DNA of 64,000 nucleotides from JANWXD01 sp037446115 (GCA_037446115.1 JBBIJF010000018.1:30150-94149), one strand, 5' to 3'. Shown: positions 51,438 to 60,437, counted from the stretch's first letter. Translations and numbers: made by a program. The notes: generated by a model from the sequence alone, not told the origin.

Positions 51438-52430
51438 ATGCGCCCGGCCGTACTGGTCACCCGACGCATCTATCCGGAAGCGATCGAGTACCTGCGCCGC
51501 CATGCCGAGGTGGACTACCTGGACACAGACGATGTCCTGCGGCCGGAAGAGCTCGTGGAACGCGCGCGGGGCAAGCAGGCCGTAGTCTGCCAGCTCACCG
51601 ACAAGTTCCCTGCGGAGGTGATTGCGCGTCTGGAAGGGGTGCGCGTGCTCGCCAACGTAGCCGTCGGCTACGACAACATTGACGTGGCGGCCGCCACCGG
51701 CCGCGGCATCCTGGTGACCAACACGCCGGACGTGCTGACGGAAACGACGGCCGACTTTGCCTTCGCCCTGCTGCTGGCTGCGGCGCGCCGTATTGTGGAA
51801 GGACATCTGTTCGTGCATTCGGGACAGTGGCGGCGCTGGGCGATTGATCTGCTCGTCGGCCATGACGTCCATCACCGCACGCTGGGCATCTTCGGGATGG
51901 GGCGCATCGGCGAGGCCATGGCGCGGCGCGCGCGGGGTTTTTCCATGCGTGTGCTGTATCACGACGTACGGCGGGCGCCGGAGGCCGTAGAACGGGAACT
52001 GGGCCTGGAATTTTGCGCCAAAGAGCGCCTGCTCGAGGAATCCGACTTCGTCAGCCTCCATGTGCCGCTTACCGAGGCGACGCGCAAGCTGATCGGAGCC
52101 GAGGAGCTGCGCCGCATGAAGCGCACGGCCATTCTGGTAAACACATCGCGCGGCCCGGTGGTGGACGAAGACGCCCTGGCGCATGCTCTGGCCGAAGGGT
52201 TGATCGCCGGCGCGGGTCTGGATGTCTTTGAGCGTGAACCGGAGGTGCACCCCCTTCTGCTCAGGCTGAACAACGTAGTGCTGGCGCCGCACATTGCCAG
52301 CGCTTCGGTGGACACCCGCCGCAAGATGTCGCTCATGGCGGCCGAGAATGCGGTGGCGGTGCTCAAGGGGCGCAGGCCGCCCAATCTGGTCAACGTAGAG
52401 GCGTGGGCGGAGGGTCCGTCTTCGGTCTAA
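51438..52430 (+). CDS. D-2-hydroxyacid dehydrogenase (glyoxylate/glycerate type)
   Basis: 330 residues from the ATG at 51438 (MRPAVLVTRRIYPEA). NAD-binding GMGRIGEAMARRA, arginine motif NTSRGPVVDEDAL, and the catalytic Glu-His pair in FEREPEVHPLL and APHIASAS. The N-terminal pattern fits glyoxylate/hydroxypyruvate reductases better than phosphoglycerate dehydrogenases, and there is no ACT domain. It should reduce glyoxylate or hydroxypyruvate with NAD(P)H. It is divergent from the HIBADH-type gene. Confidence 0.9.
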   Translation: MRPAVLVTRRIYPEAIEYLRRHAEVDYLDTDDVLRPEELVERARGKQAVVCQLTDKFPAEVIARLEGVRVLANVAVGYDNIDVAAATGRGILVTNTPDVLTETTADFAFALLLAAARRIVEGHLFVHSGQWRRWAIDLLVGHDVHHRTLGIFGMGRIGEAMARRARGFSMRVLYHDVRRAPEAVERELGLEFCAKERLLEESDFVSLHVPLTEATRKLIGAEELRRMKRTAILVNTSRGPVVDEDALAHALAEGLIAGAGLDVFEREPEVHPLLLRLNNVVLAPHIASASVDTRRKMSLMAAENAVAVLKGRRPPNLVNVEAWAEGPSSV

Positions 52431-53695
52431 GGTCCGGCTTCGCCTGCGGCATCCAGAGCTTGTTCGAAATCGGCCAGCAGGTCGCGCCAGTCTTCGATGC
52501 CGACGGAGACCCGCACCATACCTTCCGTGATGCCGGCCTGCGCCAGTTCCTCCGGGGTCAGCCCCGAGTGCGTCGTCGTCATGGGATGGCAAGCGAGGGT
52601 TTCCACCCCGCCCAGCGAAACGGCGTTGCGCGCGATCTTGAGATTGCGCAGAAACTCGAAGGCGGCGCGCCGTCCCCCGTGAAGTTCCATGGAAAAGATG
52701 GCGCCGGGATAGTGACACTGGGCCAGTCGAATCTTGATCTGCTCGGCATCGTCAAACAGCGTGGGGTAGAAGACCTTCCGGACCTGAGGATGTTCCACCA
52801 GCCGCTCGGCTATGCGCTGGGCGTTCTTGCTCTGCCGGTTCATGCGCAAGGTCACGGTGGGCAGACGCCCGTCGAGCAGCCAGCATTCATCCGGAGGAAG
52901 GATGTTGCCGAAGATCGCACGGCGCAGCCGCATCTGCCGGATCAGTTCGGGATCGCGCGCCAGAGCCGCCCCTGCCAGCAGGTCGCTGAAGCCGGACAGA
53001 TACTTGGTGGCGGAGTAGAGCACCAGGTCCGCCCCGAACAGCAGAGGATGCTGGAAGGTGGGGCCCAGGAAGGTATTGTCCACCATCACCAGGGGACGGA
53101 CCTCGCGTGAGGCCGCAGCTTCGCTGGCCCGCCGGATATCGGTCATCACCATGGTGGGGTTGGCCGGAGTTTCAATGAAGACGATCCGCAATCTCTCTGC
53201 AGACCGGATGGCTTGCTCGAGCGCCGCTCCGTCACCGGCGCGCACCGCATGGCATCGGATGCCGAAGGGTTCCAGCAATTCGTGGATGAGGTGCTGCGTT
53301 CCCCCGTAAAGCGGCACGGTGTAGACCAGGCTGTCGCCGGGCCGGGTGAAGGTGAGAAAGGCGGTCATGATGGCGGCCAGTCCGGAATTGAACACGGCCG
53401 CGGCCTCCGCTCCCGGCTCGAGCGGCACCATCTGATCTTCCAGGATTTCGGCGTTCGGGTGATTGAGGCGCGCATAAATCAGCTCCACTGCTTCGCCTTC
53501 GGCAGGCTGGGCGCGGCCCGAGGCCACGGCGAAGGCGCGTTCGGCGGCTTCCGGGCTGGAGAAGACGTAGGTGGAACAGCGAAACACGGCGGGGCGCGCC
53601 GAGCCGACCGAAAGGCGCGGATCGAAGCCGCGCGTGAGTACGGCGGTCGGGGTGCGAACGGCATGGGGATGAGTTTGTTCCTTGGTTTGAGCCAT
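52427..53695 (-). CDS. Cys/Met-metabolism PLP enzyme (cystathionine gamma-synthase/lyase family)
   Basis: 422 residues from the ATG at 53695, with GGAG 6 bases upstream; in-frame codons farther upstream fall in the sigma-factor gene. The PLP lysine is in SATKYLSGFSD, with VDNTFLGPTFQ and PANPTMVMTD typical of the family. It is longer than most gamma-synthases because of an N-terminal extension of about 35 residues. It could be a cystathionine gamma-synthase, methionine gamma-lyase or sulfhydrylase; motifs do not decide. Its 3' end overlaps the dehydrogenase gene by 4 bases. Confidence 0.9.
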   Translation of the reverse strand: MAQTKEQTHPHAVRTPTAVLTRGFDPRLSVGSARPAVFRCSTYVFSSPEAAERAFAVASGRAQPAEGEAVELIYARLNHPNAEILEDQMVPLEPGAEAAAVFNSGLAAIMTAFLTFTRPGDSLVYTVPLYGGTQHLIHELLEPFGIRCHAVRAGDGAALEQAIRSAERLRIVFIETPANPTMVMTDIRRASEAAASREVRPLVMVDNTFLGPTFQHPLLFGADLVLYSATKYLSGFSDLLAGAALARDPELIRQMRLRRAIFGNILPPDECWLLDGRLPTVTLRMNRQSKNAQRIAERLVEHPQVRKVFYPTLFDDAEQIKIRLAQCHYPGAIFSMELHGGRRAAFEFLRNLKIARNAVSLGGVETLACHPMTTTHSGLTPEELAQAGITEGMVRVSVGIEDWRDLLADFEQALDAAGEAGP

Positions 53696-53745
53696 GACAA
53701 CTCCCTGTTCCGAGTGTACTCCCCTGCCCGCCGGAACACACTCGG

Positions 53746-54504
53746 TTAGAAGACGTGGCTGGAATGAATTCCTACGGCCTCCAGAGCCGCCGCCATCTTC
53801 TCCAGAGCCGATTTGTGAATCTGCGAGACGCGGCTCTCGTTGACTCCCAGGATTCCCCCGATCTCCTTCATGGTCAGGTTGTTGGTGTAGTACAGCACGA
53901 CCACTTTGCGGTAGCGCTCCGGCAGGGTTTCCATGGCTTGCTGTAAATAGGCGCGCATCTGCTGGCGCGCGCACATGTGGTCGGGCTGCGTGTCGGGTTC
54001 GGCGGGGAACTCCGGCGCCGGCAGATCGTCGTGATCGCCGCGGCCGGAAGCGGACACCAGGCCGACATTGCGGAGATCCATCATCATCTGCCGCCAGCGC
54101 TCCGCTCCGACGCCGAGCTTTTCGGCGACCTCGGCTTCGGTGGGATTGCGGTGCAACACCGCCGCCAAATCGCGCGTGACGGCTTCGATCTGCTTGTGGC
54201 GGCGGCGCAGGTCTCGTGAGGCCCAGTCCAGCTGGCGCAGGCTGTCCAGGATCGCTCCCTTGATACGGTGTTTGGCGTAAGCCGCAAACGCCACCTTTTT
54301 GGCGGGGTTGTATTTCTTGGCGGCGTCAAACAGCCCGAGGATTCCGGCGTGGACGAGGTCGTCCAGTTCCACGTGCACGGGCAAGTTTTCGTGGACCCGC
54401 ACTGCAATAGCCCGCACGAGCGGCAGGTGTTTTAGGATGAGTTGGTCGCGCTGCGCTTGCCGGTTCTTCTCGTTTTCGTTGCGAGACACACGTCGAACGG
54501 ACAT
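53746..54504 (-). CDS. FliA/WhiG-type sigma factor (sigma-28 group)
   Basis: 252 residues with AGAGGT before the start. Regions 2 (about 25-95, HVELDDLVHAGILGLFDAAKKY, FAAYAKHRIKGAILDSLR), 3 (about 100-150, RNPTEAEVAEKLGV) and 4 (about 190-245, LPERYRKVVVLYYTNNLTMKEIGGILGVNESRVSQ read in parts) are complete; region 1 is absent, as in group 3 sigma factors. Relatives control flagella, spore or motility genes, but no flagellar gene or anti-sigma FlgM is in this window, so its regulon is open. Downstream is the PLP enzyme, 50 bases away. Confidence 0.93.
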   Translation of the reverse strand: MSVRRVSRNENEKNRQAQRDQLILKHLPLVRAIAVRVHENLPVHVELDDLVHAGILGLFDAAKKYNPAKKVAFAAYAKHRIKGAILDSLRQLDWASRDLRRRHKQIEAVTRDLAAVLHRNPTEAEVAEKLGVGAERWRQMMMDLRNVGLVSASGRGDHDDLPAPEFPAEPDTQPDHMCARQQMRAYLQQAMETLPERYRKVVVLYYTNNLTMKEIGGILGVNESRVSQIHKSALEKMAAALEAVGIHSSHVF

Positions 54505-54789
54505 GAGCTGACCTCTCCTTTTCTCTTCGTCGGATTTTTCCGCCTCGAGCCGGGGCGGCGGCCGGGATCCAATCCAGCGAACCCGCAGTCGGTTCTTGCA
54601 CGCGCCGCGCCAGCGCTCCGATCTTTCGGGCTAAGGTGAAAGCGCGACCGGAATACAACAACTTCCGGGCGGCCCCTTGAGGAAAGCACCGAGAAAGGTC
54701 TGCCGGGCGTGTATCAGGCCGGGAGCGCGTCCGGCGGTTTATGTTTCATTGCGGAAACTCTGCACCGCTTTGGAACAAGGGCCGCCGGT

Positions 54790-54942
54790 TCAATCCTCCC
54801 GCCGGGAGGCGATCCAGGTTTTCAAAGCCAATGCGGCCAGAAACAGCCAGACCGCCGTGCGGAACAGATGCTCGAGCGTCAGGCCCGCCAGCAGCGCCAG
54901 AGCCGCATAGCAGAGCAGGGCTTGAATGAGCCGCGGCTTCAT
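54790..54942 (-). CDS. Small two-helix membrane protein (tentative)
   Basis: 50 residues from the ATG at 54942. Hydrophobic segments at about 6-20 and 28-43 are joined by a short charged loop (EHLFRT) and the protein ends SRRED. Upstream in-frame codons would add a non-hydrophobic stretch. No domain is recognised and the ribosome site is weak. It stands alone between the sigma-factor and TonB genes; the 285-base gap before the sigma gene shows nothing else I can name. Confidence 0.4.
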   Translation of the reverse strand: MKPRLIQALLCYAALALLAGLTLEHLFRTAVWLFLAALALKTWIASRRED

Positions 54943-55062
54943 GGCGGTGGTGCCTATTGTCGCACGGGCAGGCAAGCCGCCTCGAGCGAGAGACACCCTG
55001 ACGGCTTCCGACCATGCCCCCTGAGGATTTCTCCTTGTGTCTGCCGGCAGTGCCGGTGATAC

Positions 55063-56109
55063 TCACCGGCTTCGCATGTTGTAGAGAAAGACGAACTGAA
55101 GGCGGATCTGCTGGCCCTGGTATTCCCGCGGCAGGGGCGGGAAGGGGTGGGAAGCGCTGATGCCGGCGACGGCGGCGCGGTCAAGAGCCTCGGTGCCGGA
55201 AGGCACGGCGATGACAAGCTTGGGTACGCTGCCGTCGCGGTTGATGGCGAACTGGATCACGGTGCGGCCGCGCCGGCCGAGCTTGGCGCTCTCGGGCATC
55301 ACGGCGTACCAGTTGCGCCGGACGGCAGAGAGGATCTGAATGAGGTAGGGACGGAAATCCACACCCTGGGGGTCGCTGAGCAGCTCCAGGGCGCTGCCCG
55401 CGTAGCCGGGAGACGGAGGCAGATTCAGCATCTCGCCGAGCCCGCCGACTCCCTCACCCAGGTCGCCCACCACAAGACCGCCCCCCACGCCGCCGCGGGC
55501 AAGTTCGCGTCCCAACTCCGAGATCGAGGAGCCGGGAGGGCGAAGCGCACCGAGCGGCGCAGTGCCCTGAGGCACACCGCGGACTGCGCCGGGCGTTTCA
55601 AACGCCAGCTTGGGTTTTTCTTCCGTCTGGATCTGGGGCGGAGGGAGGGGCTTACTTCCCTGGGCCAGAAGGGGAAGGTGTCCGATGCCCTCCTGCGAGG
55701 GCTCCAGACGCGGCGGCTCGGGCAGCACCGGGGGCGCCGGCACGGGGGAGGCGGGGCGCGTGGTTGAAGGTCGCGCCGGCGGCTGAAACAGACGCGGGCG
55801 AGGGAGCAGGTCTTCCAGCTGGAACTCCTTGCCGACCTTGCCTCGGTTCGGGGCCGTCTGGGTCAATTCCTTGGGAGGAGCGACAAGTTTGACCGGTTCC
55901 CGCAACTGCGCCAGAATCTGTGTGGCTTGTTTTGGCGGCAGTCCGCCCAAGGGAACCGAGAGCAGGGCCGCAATCCCCGCCGCATGCAGCGCCAGCGACA
56001 GGATCCCCGCAACTCGGGCCCGCGCAAGACTCTCCTGGCGGCTTTCCCAGCGCGGGAACAGCCGGAGTTCGAAGGCGGCCTGATCCACCGGCTGAAGCGC
56101 GGCCTCCAT
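55063..56109 (-). CDS. TonB-like energy transducer
   Basis: 348 residues: cytoplasmic N-terminus, one membrane helix (about 35-55), a long Pro-rich periplasmic spacer (about 60-240, with PPARPSTTRPASPVPAPP), and a C-terminal TonB-fold domain (about 250-348, VPKLVIAVPSGTEALDRAAVAGISAS, read in parts). It should pass proton-motive energy from ExbBD to receptors such as the two Oar-like proteins in this window. A Gly-rich run near 205-230 is odd for TonB. It follows the Gfo/Idh gene without a gap. ExbB/D are not here. Confidence 0.85.
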   Translation of the reverse strand: MEAALQPVDQAAFELRLFPRWESRQESLARARVAGILSLALHAAGIAALLSVPLGGLPPKQATQILAQLREPVKLVAPPKELTQTAPNRGKVGKEFQLEDLLPRPRLFQPPARPSTTRPASPVPAPPVLPEPPRLEPSQEGIGHLPLLAQGSKPLPPPQIQTEEKPKLAFETPGAVRGVPQGTAPLGALRPPGSSISELGRELARGGVGGGLVVGDLGEGVGGLGEMLNLPPSPGYAGSALELLSDPQGVDFRPYLIQILSAVRRNWYAVMPESAKLGRRGRTVIQFAINRDGSVPKLVIAVPSGTEALDRAAVAGISASHPFPPLPREYQGQQIRLQFVFLYNMRSR

Positions 56110-57072
56110 CTACCCCCTCCGGGCGGACGCCAGCGTGGTGGCGACCCGCTGCGCGTGCTCCTCAATTTTATCAAGGATGTTCAGAGCGACCTGCAAAGCC
56201 CGAGAGGCAGCGGTTCCGTCCACGCGCGGCGCGCGCCGCGTCCGTACGCACTCGAAAAAGCTTTCCAGTTCCAGACGCAGGGGCTCGGAACGCACCACCT
56301 CCAAATTACGGGACGCGATGCGGCCGTCCGGTGTTACGGACAGCACGAAGGCTTCCTGCCGGGCGTAGTCCACAGAGATGTATTCGTGCGGCTGAAACAG
56401 ACGCAGCTTGCGGACGCGCTCGGTGGAGACACGGCTGGCGGTGAGGTTGGCGACGGCGCCGCTGGCAAAAGCCAGGCGCACGCTGGCGATGTCCACCTTG
56501 GGCGTGAGGATGGAGATTCCGGCAGCGCGGATCTCTTGCGGTTGGGCTCCCGTCAGCGAAAGGACGATGTCGAGATCGTGGATCATCAAGTCGAGGATCA
56601 CGTCCACATCCAGGCTCCGGGGGCTGAAGGGGCTCAGGCGGTGAATCTCGAAAAACAGCGGGGTGGTGAGCGCGGCCTCCAGGGCCGTCACGGCGGGATT
56701 AAAACGTTCCAGGTGGCCCACCTGGAGGATCCGGCCGCAGCGCGCGGCCGTCTCGATGAGCCGCTCGGCGTCTTCCATCGTGGCGGCGATGGGTTTTTCT
56801 ACGAGCGCGTCCAGACCGGCCTCGAGCAACGCACAGCCCACCGCGGCGTGCGTGACCGTCGGCGTCGCCACCACAGCCGCGTCGGCCCGGCGCGCCACGG
56901 CTTCAAGATCGGCCAGTGCGGGACACCCAAATTCGGCGGCTGCGGCGGCGGCGCGGGCGGGGTCCGTATCCAGTACCCCCGCCAATTCCGCCTGGGGCGA
57001 CTGGCGGATCACCCGCATATGCTGGCGCCCAAACTGACCTGCCCCGACCACGGCTACGCGCACCGGGTTCAA
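56110..57072 (-). CDS. Gfo/Idh/MocA-family oxidoreductase
   Basis: 320 residues from a TTG at 57072, preceded by AAAGGA at 5 bases; a GTG three codons later (57063) is the alternative. N-terminal Rossmann motif VAVVGAGQFGRQH and the EKPIAATMEDAERL motif containing the conserved Glu-Lys-Pro place it in the family. It oxidises or reduces a sugar or sugar nucleotide with NAD(P). It lies between lpxI and a tonB-like gene in the lipid A operon, as in many acidobacteria and proteobacteria, so a role in outer-membrane sugar supply is likely but unproven. Confidence 0.88.
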   Translation of the reverse strand: MNPVRVAVVGAGQFGRQHMRVIRQSPQAELAGVLDTDPARAAAAAAEFGCPALADLEAVARRADAAVVATPTVTHAAVGCALLEAGLDALVEKPIAATMEDAERLIETAARCGRILQVGHLERFNPAVTALEAALTTPLFFEIHRLSPFSPRSLDVDVILDLMIHDLDIVLSLTGAQPQEIRAAGISILTPKVDIASVRLAFASGAVANLTASRVSTERVRKLRLFQPHEYISVDYARQEAFVLSVTPDGRIASRNLEVVRSEPLRLELESFFECVRTRRAPRVDGTAASRALQVALNILDKIEEHAQRVATTLASARRG

Positions 57073-57115
57073 TGGATCCTTTCCTCCCTTCCCGAGCAAA
57101 ACGCTCGCGAGTGAT

Positions 57116-57967
57116 TCAGCCACCGGGCGGCTCGCCGTCTCTTTCTCGGAGCGGCTCCGGTGTCTCCGCAATTCCCACGATGGTGATCCGGGCCTGATCG
57201 GCGGCCTCGAGCATCTCCTCGCGATCGAGCAGCAGGGTACGACCTGCGTCCACGGCCAACGCCGTGGTTCCTGTCTCGCGCATGACTGCGATTGTTCCCG
57301 GTCCCGCCACGGGGACGTCAAAGAGAAGATGGCTGCGGCGCCGGGAAACTTTCACCAGGCGCAGGGGCCGGCCATTGACCAGCGTGGCGGCTCGGCGCAG
57401 CATGGCGTCGGTTCCCTCCATGGCTTCCACGGCGACACAGGCGCGCTCGGCCACCGCGACGCTCTGGCCGACGTCGAGTTCGGCCAGAGCGTTGGCGATA
57501 CGGCGGCCGTAGTCAATGTCGGCTCGTTCTTCGGCCGTGGGCCTGCGCCGGGTGAGCACGCCCTGGCCGGCCAGCAGGGGCTTGAGCAGTCGTGTGGAAT
57601 CCCCCAGGCGGATGCCCTCTTGTTCGAGCACGCGAGCCACACCGCCGATCAGCGCTTCGGTGTTTTTCTGGGGCAGCGAGGCCAGCAGTCGCATCAGGCG
57701 CCAGTCCGCGCGGATGGAGGAAAAGATGCTGGCGTGCTTGACCTGTCCGGCCAGGATGACCTCCTGGAGCGCTTCCTGCTTGAGGATGGCGATCAGACGG
57801 CTGAGCTCTCCGAGCGAGATCCAGTAGCAGCGGGCGGCCAGCTGCTCGATCTCCGGGCCGGCTTCCTCCCGGATCCCGATGGCGACGACTTCGTGGCCCA
57901 GTTTGCGGGCTTCCTGGAGAGCCAGCACGGGAAACCGGCCGTTTCCGGCGATCAGACCATACCGCAT
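57116..57967 (-). CDS. lpxI: UDP-2,3-diacylglucosamine pyrophosphatase LpxI
   Basis: 283 residues from the ATG at 57967 (MRYGLIAGNGRFP). GNGRFPVLAL, LAGQVKHASIF, GDSTRLLKPLLAGQGVLT and DVGQSVAVAERACVAVEAMEGTDAMLRRA (read in parts) match the LpxI (DUF1009) family; residues with acidic side chains in GDST and EGTD are the likely metal site. It hydrolyses UDP-2,3-diacylglucosamine to lipid X in place of LpxH. It starts 5 bases after lpxA. Confidence is high because of the fabZ-lpxA neighbours. Confidence 0.95.
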   Translation of the reverse strand: MRYGLIAGNGRFPVLALQEARKLGHEVVAIGIREEAGPEIEQLAARCYWISLGELSRLIAILKQEALQEVILAGQVKHASIFSSIRADWRLMRLLASLPQKNTEALIGGVARVLEQEGIRLGDSTRLLKPLLAGQGVLTRRRPTAEERADIDYGRRIANALAELDVGQSVAVAERACVAVEAMEGTDAMLRRAATLVNGRPLRLVKVSRRRSHLLFDVPVAGPGTIAVMRETGTTALAVDAGRTLLLDREEMLEAADQARITIVGIAETPEPLRERDGEPPGG

Positions 57968-57972
57968 GAACC

Positions 57973-58749
57973 CTACTTGATTACACCGCGTTCGGAGGCG
58001 CGGATGAAATCGAGGAGCTCCTGGACTTCGGCGCACACCGGCCCTTCGGCACGGATGCGCTCGACGGCCTGCGTGGTGTTCAACCCCGAGCGGGTCAGGA
58101 TGCGGAGCGCGCGCTGCAGGGCCTCGATGGTTTCCGCAGGAAAGCCCCGGCGTTCGAGGCCGGTGCGGTTGGCTCCGAACACTTTGACGGGCCGCTCGCC
58201 GACGGTGAGGGAGTAGGGCAGCACATCCTGCGTGATCACGCTGTAGCCTCCGATCATGGCGTGACGCCCGATGCGGCAGAACTGGTGGATGCCCGTGAAG
58301 GCCCCGATCACCGCCCAGTCGCCCACTTCGACGTGGCCGCCGACGGTGACGCCGTTGGCAAGCACGGCATGGTTGCCGATGCGGGCGTCGTGGGCCACGT
58401 GGACGTAGGCCATCAGCAAGTTGTCGTCGCCGATGGCGGTGAGCAGGCCGCCGCCCTGCGTGCCCCGGTGAATTGTGACAAATTCGCGGATTTTGTTCCG
58501 GTTGCCGATGCGGGTTTCGGCGCGCTCGCCCCTGTATTTCAGATCCTGGGAGGCGACGCCCACCGTTGAGTAGGGAAAGAAGAGATTGTCCTCGCCGATC
58601 CAGGTGGGTCCCTCGACATAGACATGGGCCATCAGGCGGGTTCCGGGACCGATTTCCACGTCCGGCCCCACGATCGAGTAGGGCCCGATTTCGGCCGAGG
58701 GGGCGATGCGGGCGGCCGGATCCACGATGGCGGTCGGGTGGATAGCCAT
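57973..58749 (-). CDS. lpxA: UDP-N-acetylglucosamine acyltransferase LpxA
   Basis: 258 residues from the ATG at 58749 (MAIHPTAIVDPAARI). It is a left-handed beta-helix of hexapeptide repeats (about 1-185) with the catalytic His in HVAHDARIG and a C-terminal helical domain (about 195-258). It adds the first 3-hydroxyacyl chain of lipid A from acyl-ACP. It follows fabZ by 7 bases; FabZ competes for the same acyl-ACP pool, so co-expression balances phospholipid and lipid A. Confidence 0.97.
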   Translation of the reverse strand: MAIHPTAIVDPAARIAPSAEIGPYSIVGPDVEIGPGTRLMAHVYVEGPTWIGEDNLFFPYSTVGVASQDLKYRGERAETRIGNRNKIREFVTIHRGTQGGGLLTAIGDDNLLMAYVHVAHDARIGNHAVLANGVTVGGHVEVGDWAVIGAFTGIHQFCRIGRHAMIGGYSVITQDVLPYSLTVGERPVKVFGANRTGLERRGFPAETIEALQRALRILTRSGLNTTQAVERIRAEGPVCAEVQELLDFIRASERGVIK

Positions 58750-58756
58750 TCCGGCG

Positions 58757-59209
58757 TCAGAGGACGGGATTCGGATTCTTGTCGGCCAGCTTGCAGAGGA
58801 CTTCGGCCTCGGCCACCAACACGCCGTCCACCCGGGCCTCACCGTACATCTTGGCCACGCTTCCTTTACGGCGCGCCACCTTCATCTCGATGCGCAGCTG
58901 ATCGCCGGGGACGACCGGGCGGCGAAAGCGTGCGTTCTCGATGGCGGCGAGGAACACGACTTTGTTCTCGCGGTCCGGAACGCCCTTGAGCACCAGCACG
59001 CCGGCGACCTGGGCCATGGCTTCGACGATGAGCACGCCCGGCATGACGGGGTAGTCGGGAAAGTGGCCGGCAAAGAACGGCTCGTTGAGGGTGACGCTCT
59101 TGATGCCCACGATACGATCCGGCTCGAGCTCCACGATGCGGTCCACGAGCAGCATCGGGTAGCGATGGGGGAGGATACTCCGGATCGCCTCGACGTCGAG
59201 CTGGGCCAT
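58757..59209 (-). CDS. fabZ: 3-hydroxyacyl-ACP dehydratase FabZ
   Basis: 150 residues with the hot-dog active site GHFPDYPVMPG (His49) and VEAMAQ (Glu63). It dehydrates 3-hydroxyacyl-ACP in fatty acid elongation. A consensus -10 (TATAAT on the minus strand at 59226-59221) lies only about 12 bases before the start codon, so the transcript would be nearly leaderless; no good -35 is seen. It heads the fabZ-lpxA-lpxI-Gfo/Idh-tonB run. Confidence 0.97.
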   Translation of the reverse strand: MAQLDVEAIRSILPHRYPMLLVDRIVELEPDRIVGIKSVTLNEPFFAGHFPDYPVMPGVLIVEAMAQVAGVLVLKGVPDRENKVVFLAAIENARFRRPVVPGDQLRIEMKVARRKGSVAKMYGEARVDGVLVAEAEVLCKLADKNPNPVL

Positions 59210-59233
59210 GCAGCCCCGCTATTATAACAGGCG

Positions 59234-60373
59234 ATGGATTTGTTGCTTCGGTGGATGATTGCGCACCAAAACGAAATGATCGCCTGGACGGAACAACTGG
59301 TGCGGTGCGAATCGCCGAGTGACGAGCCGGAAGCCGTAAACCGTTTCGTGGAACTGGTGGCGGATTCCGTGCGCGACGTCGCGGCAGTCCGGAAAGTTCC
59401 CGGGGGGCGCTTCGGGGCTCATTTGCAGTGCGAGTTCGATCTGCCGGGCAGGAGCAAGTCCGGACGGGTTCTGGCGCTGGGCCACTCCGATACGGTCTAT
59501 CCCGTGGGAACTCTCGAGCGGATGCCGTTTCGCCGCGCCCGGGGCCGGCTGTGGGGTCCCGGCGTGCTGGACATGAAAGCCGGGATTGCCCTGTTTGTGT
59601 TCGCCATGCGTGCTCTGCGGGAGCTGCAGATTCCGGTGCGGCGGCACGTAGTGCTCCAGCTCAATTCCGATGAAGAAGTGGGCAGCGAATCCTCGCGGCG
59701 CCTGACGGAGCAGGAGGCGCGGCGCAGCGATGCGGTGCTCGTGCTCGAACCCGCCACCGGGCTGGAAGGGAAACTGAAAACCGCGCGGAAAGGGGTCGGC
59801 AGCTACACGGTTTCGGTGCAGGGGCGGGCGGCGCATGCGGGTGTGGATTTCGAAAAAGGGGCGAACGCCATCGTAGAACTGGCGCGCCAGCTGACCCGGG
59901 TGGCGCAGTTCACCCGCCTGCGGCGCGGCGTCACCGTCAGTCCGGGTGTGATCTCGGGGGGCACGCGCGTAAACGTGGTGCCGGAGGAGGCGCGTGCCGA
60001 AGTGGATGTGCGCGTCCTGCGGCTGCGCGATGCGGAGCTGCTCGAGCGGAAGTTTGCCGCTCTGAAACCTGTTGACCCCCGCTGTTCGATCCGGGTGACG
60101 GGCGGACTGAACCGGCCGCCCATGGAGCGCAGCCCGGGGGTTGTGAGTCTGTTTCGAACGGCTCGGCGTTTGGGGCGCGAACTCGGCTTGGAGCTGGAAG
60201 AATCCACAAGCGGGGGCGGCTCGGACGGAAACTTCACTGCAGCCCTGGGGGTGCCTACTCTGGACGGTCTCGGAGCGGTCGGTGAGGGAGCGCACTCGGC
60301 GTCGGAATGCGTGTTGATCCGCTGCCTGGCACCGCGAGCCGCGTTGCTGGCCAAGCTGGTGGCGGCGCTGTGA
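59234..60373 (+). CDS. M20-family metallopeptidase (carboxypeptidase G2-like)
   Basis: 379 residues. Zinc-ligand and catalytic motifs are visible: GHSDTVYPVG (His, Asp), GPGVLDMKAG (Asp), NSDEEVGS (Glu-Glu) and EPA. The dimerisation domain begins near 185 (GRAAHAGVDFEKGANA). EGAHSASE near the C-terminus gives the last histidine. The pattern is nearest to glutamate carboxypeptidases that remove C-terminal glutamate from folates or peptides. It has no signal peptide, so it is cytoplasmic. The gene stands alone, divergent from fabZ by 24 bases. Confidence 0.9.
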   Translation: MDLLLRWMIAHQNEMIAWTEQLVRCESPSDEPEAVNRFVELVADSVRDVAAVRKVPGGRFGAHLQCEFDLPGRSKSGRVLALGHSDTVYPVGTLERMPFRRARGRLWGPGVLDMKAGIALFVFAMRALRELQIPVRRHVVLQLNSDEEVGSESSRRLTEQEARRSDAVLVLEPATGLEGKLKTARKGVGSYTVSVQGRAAHAGVDFEKGANAIVELARQLTRVAQFTRLRRGVTVSPGVISGGTRVNVVPEEARAEVDVRVLRLRDAELLERKFAALKPVDPRCSIRVTGGLNRPPMERSPGVVSLFRTARRLGRELGLELEESTSGGGSDGNFTAALGVPTLDGLGAVGEGAHSASECVLIRCLAPRAALLAKLVAAL

Positions 60374-60437
60374 GCTCTGCGGCGACGAAGGTCTCGCGGA
60401 GGTTCTGGCCGGCGCTGTGGTCGGCCATACTGGAGGG

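Noticed and set aside
53746..54504. Reading the FliA-type sigma factor as evidence for a flagellar region
   Set aside because: No flagellar, chemotaxis or FlgM gene is present in 64 kb.
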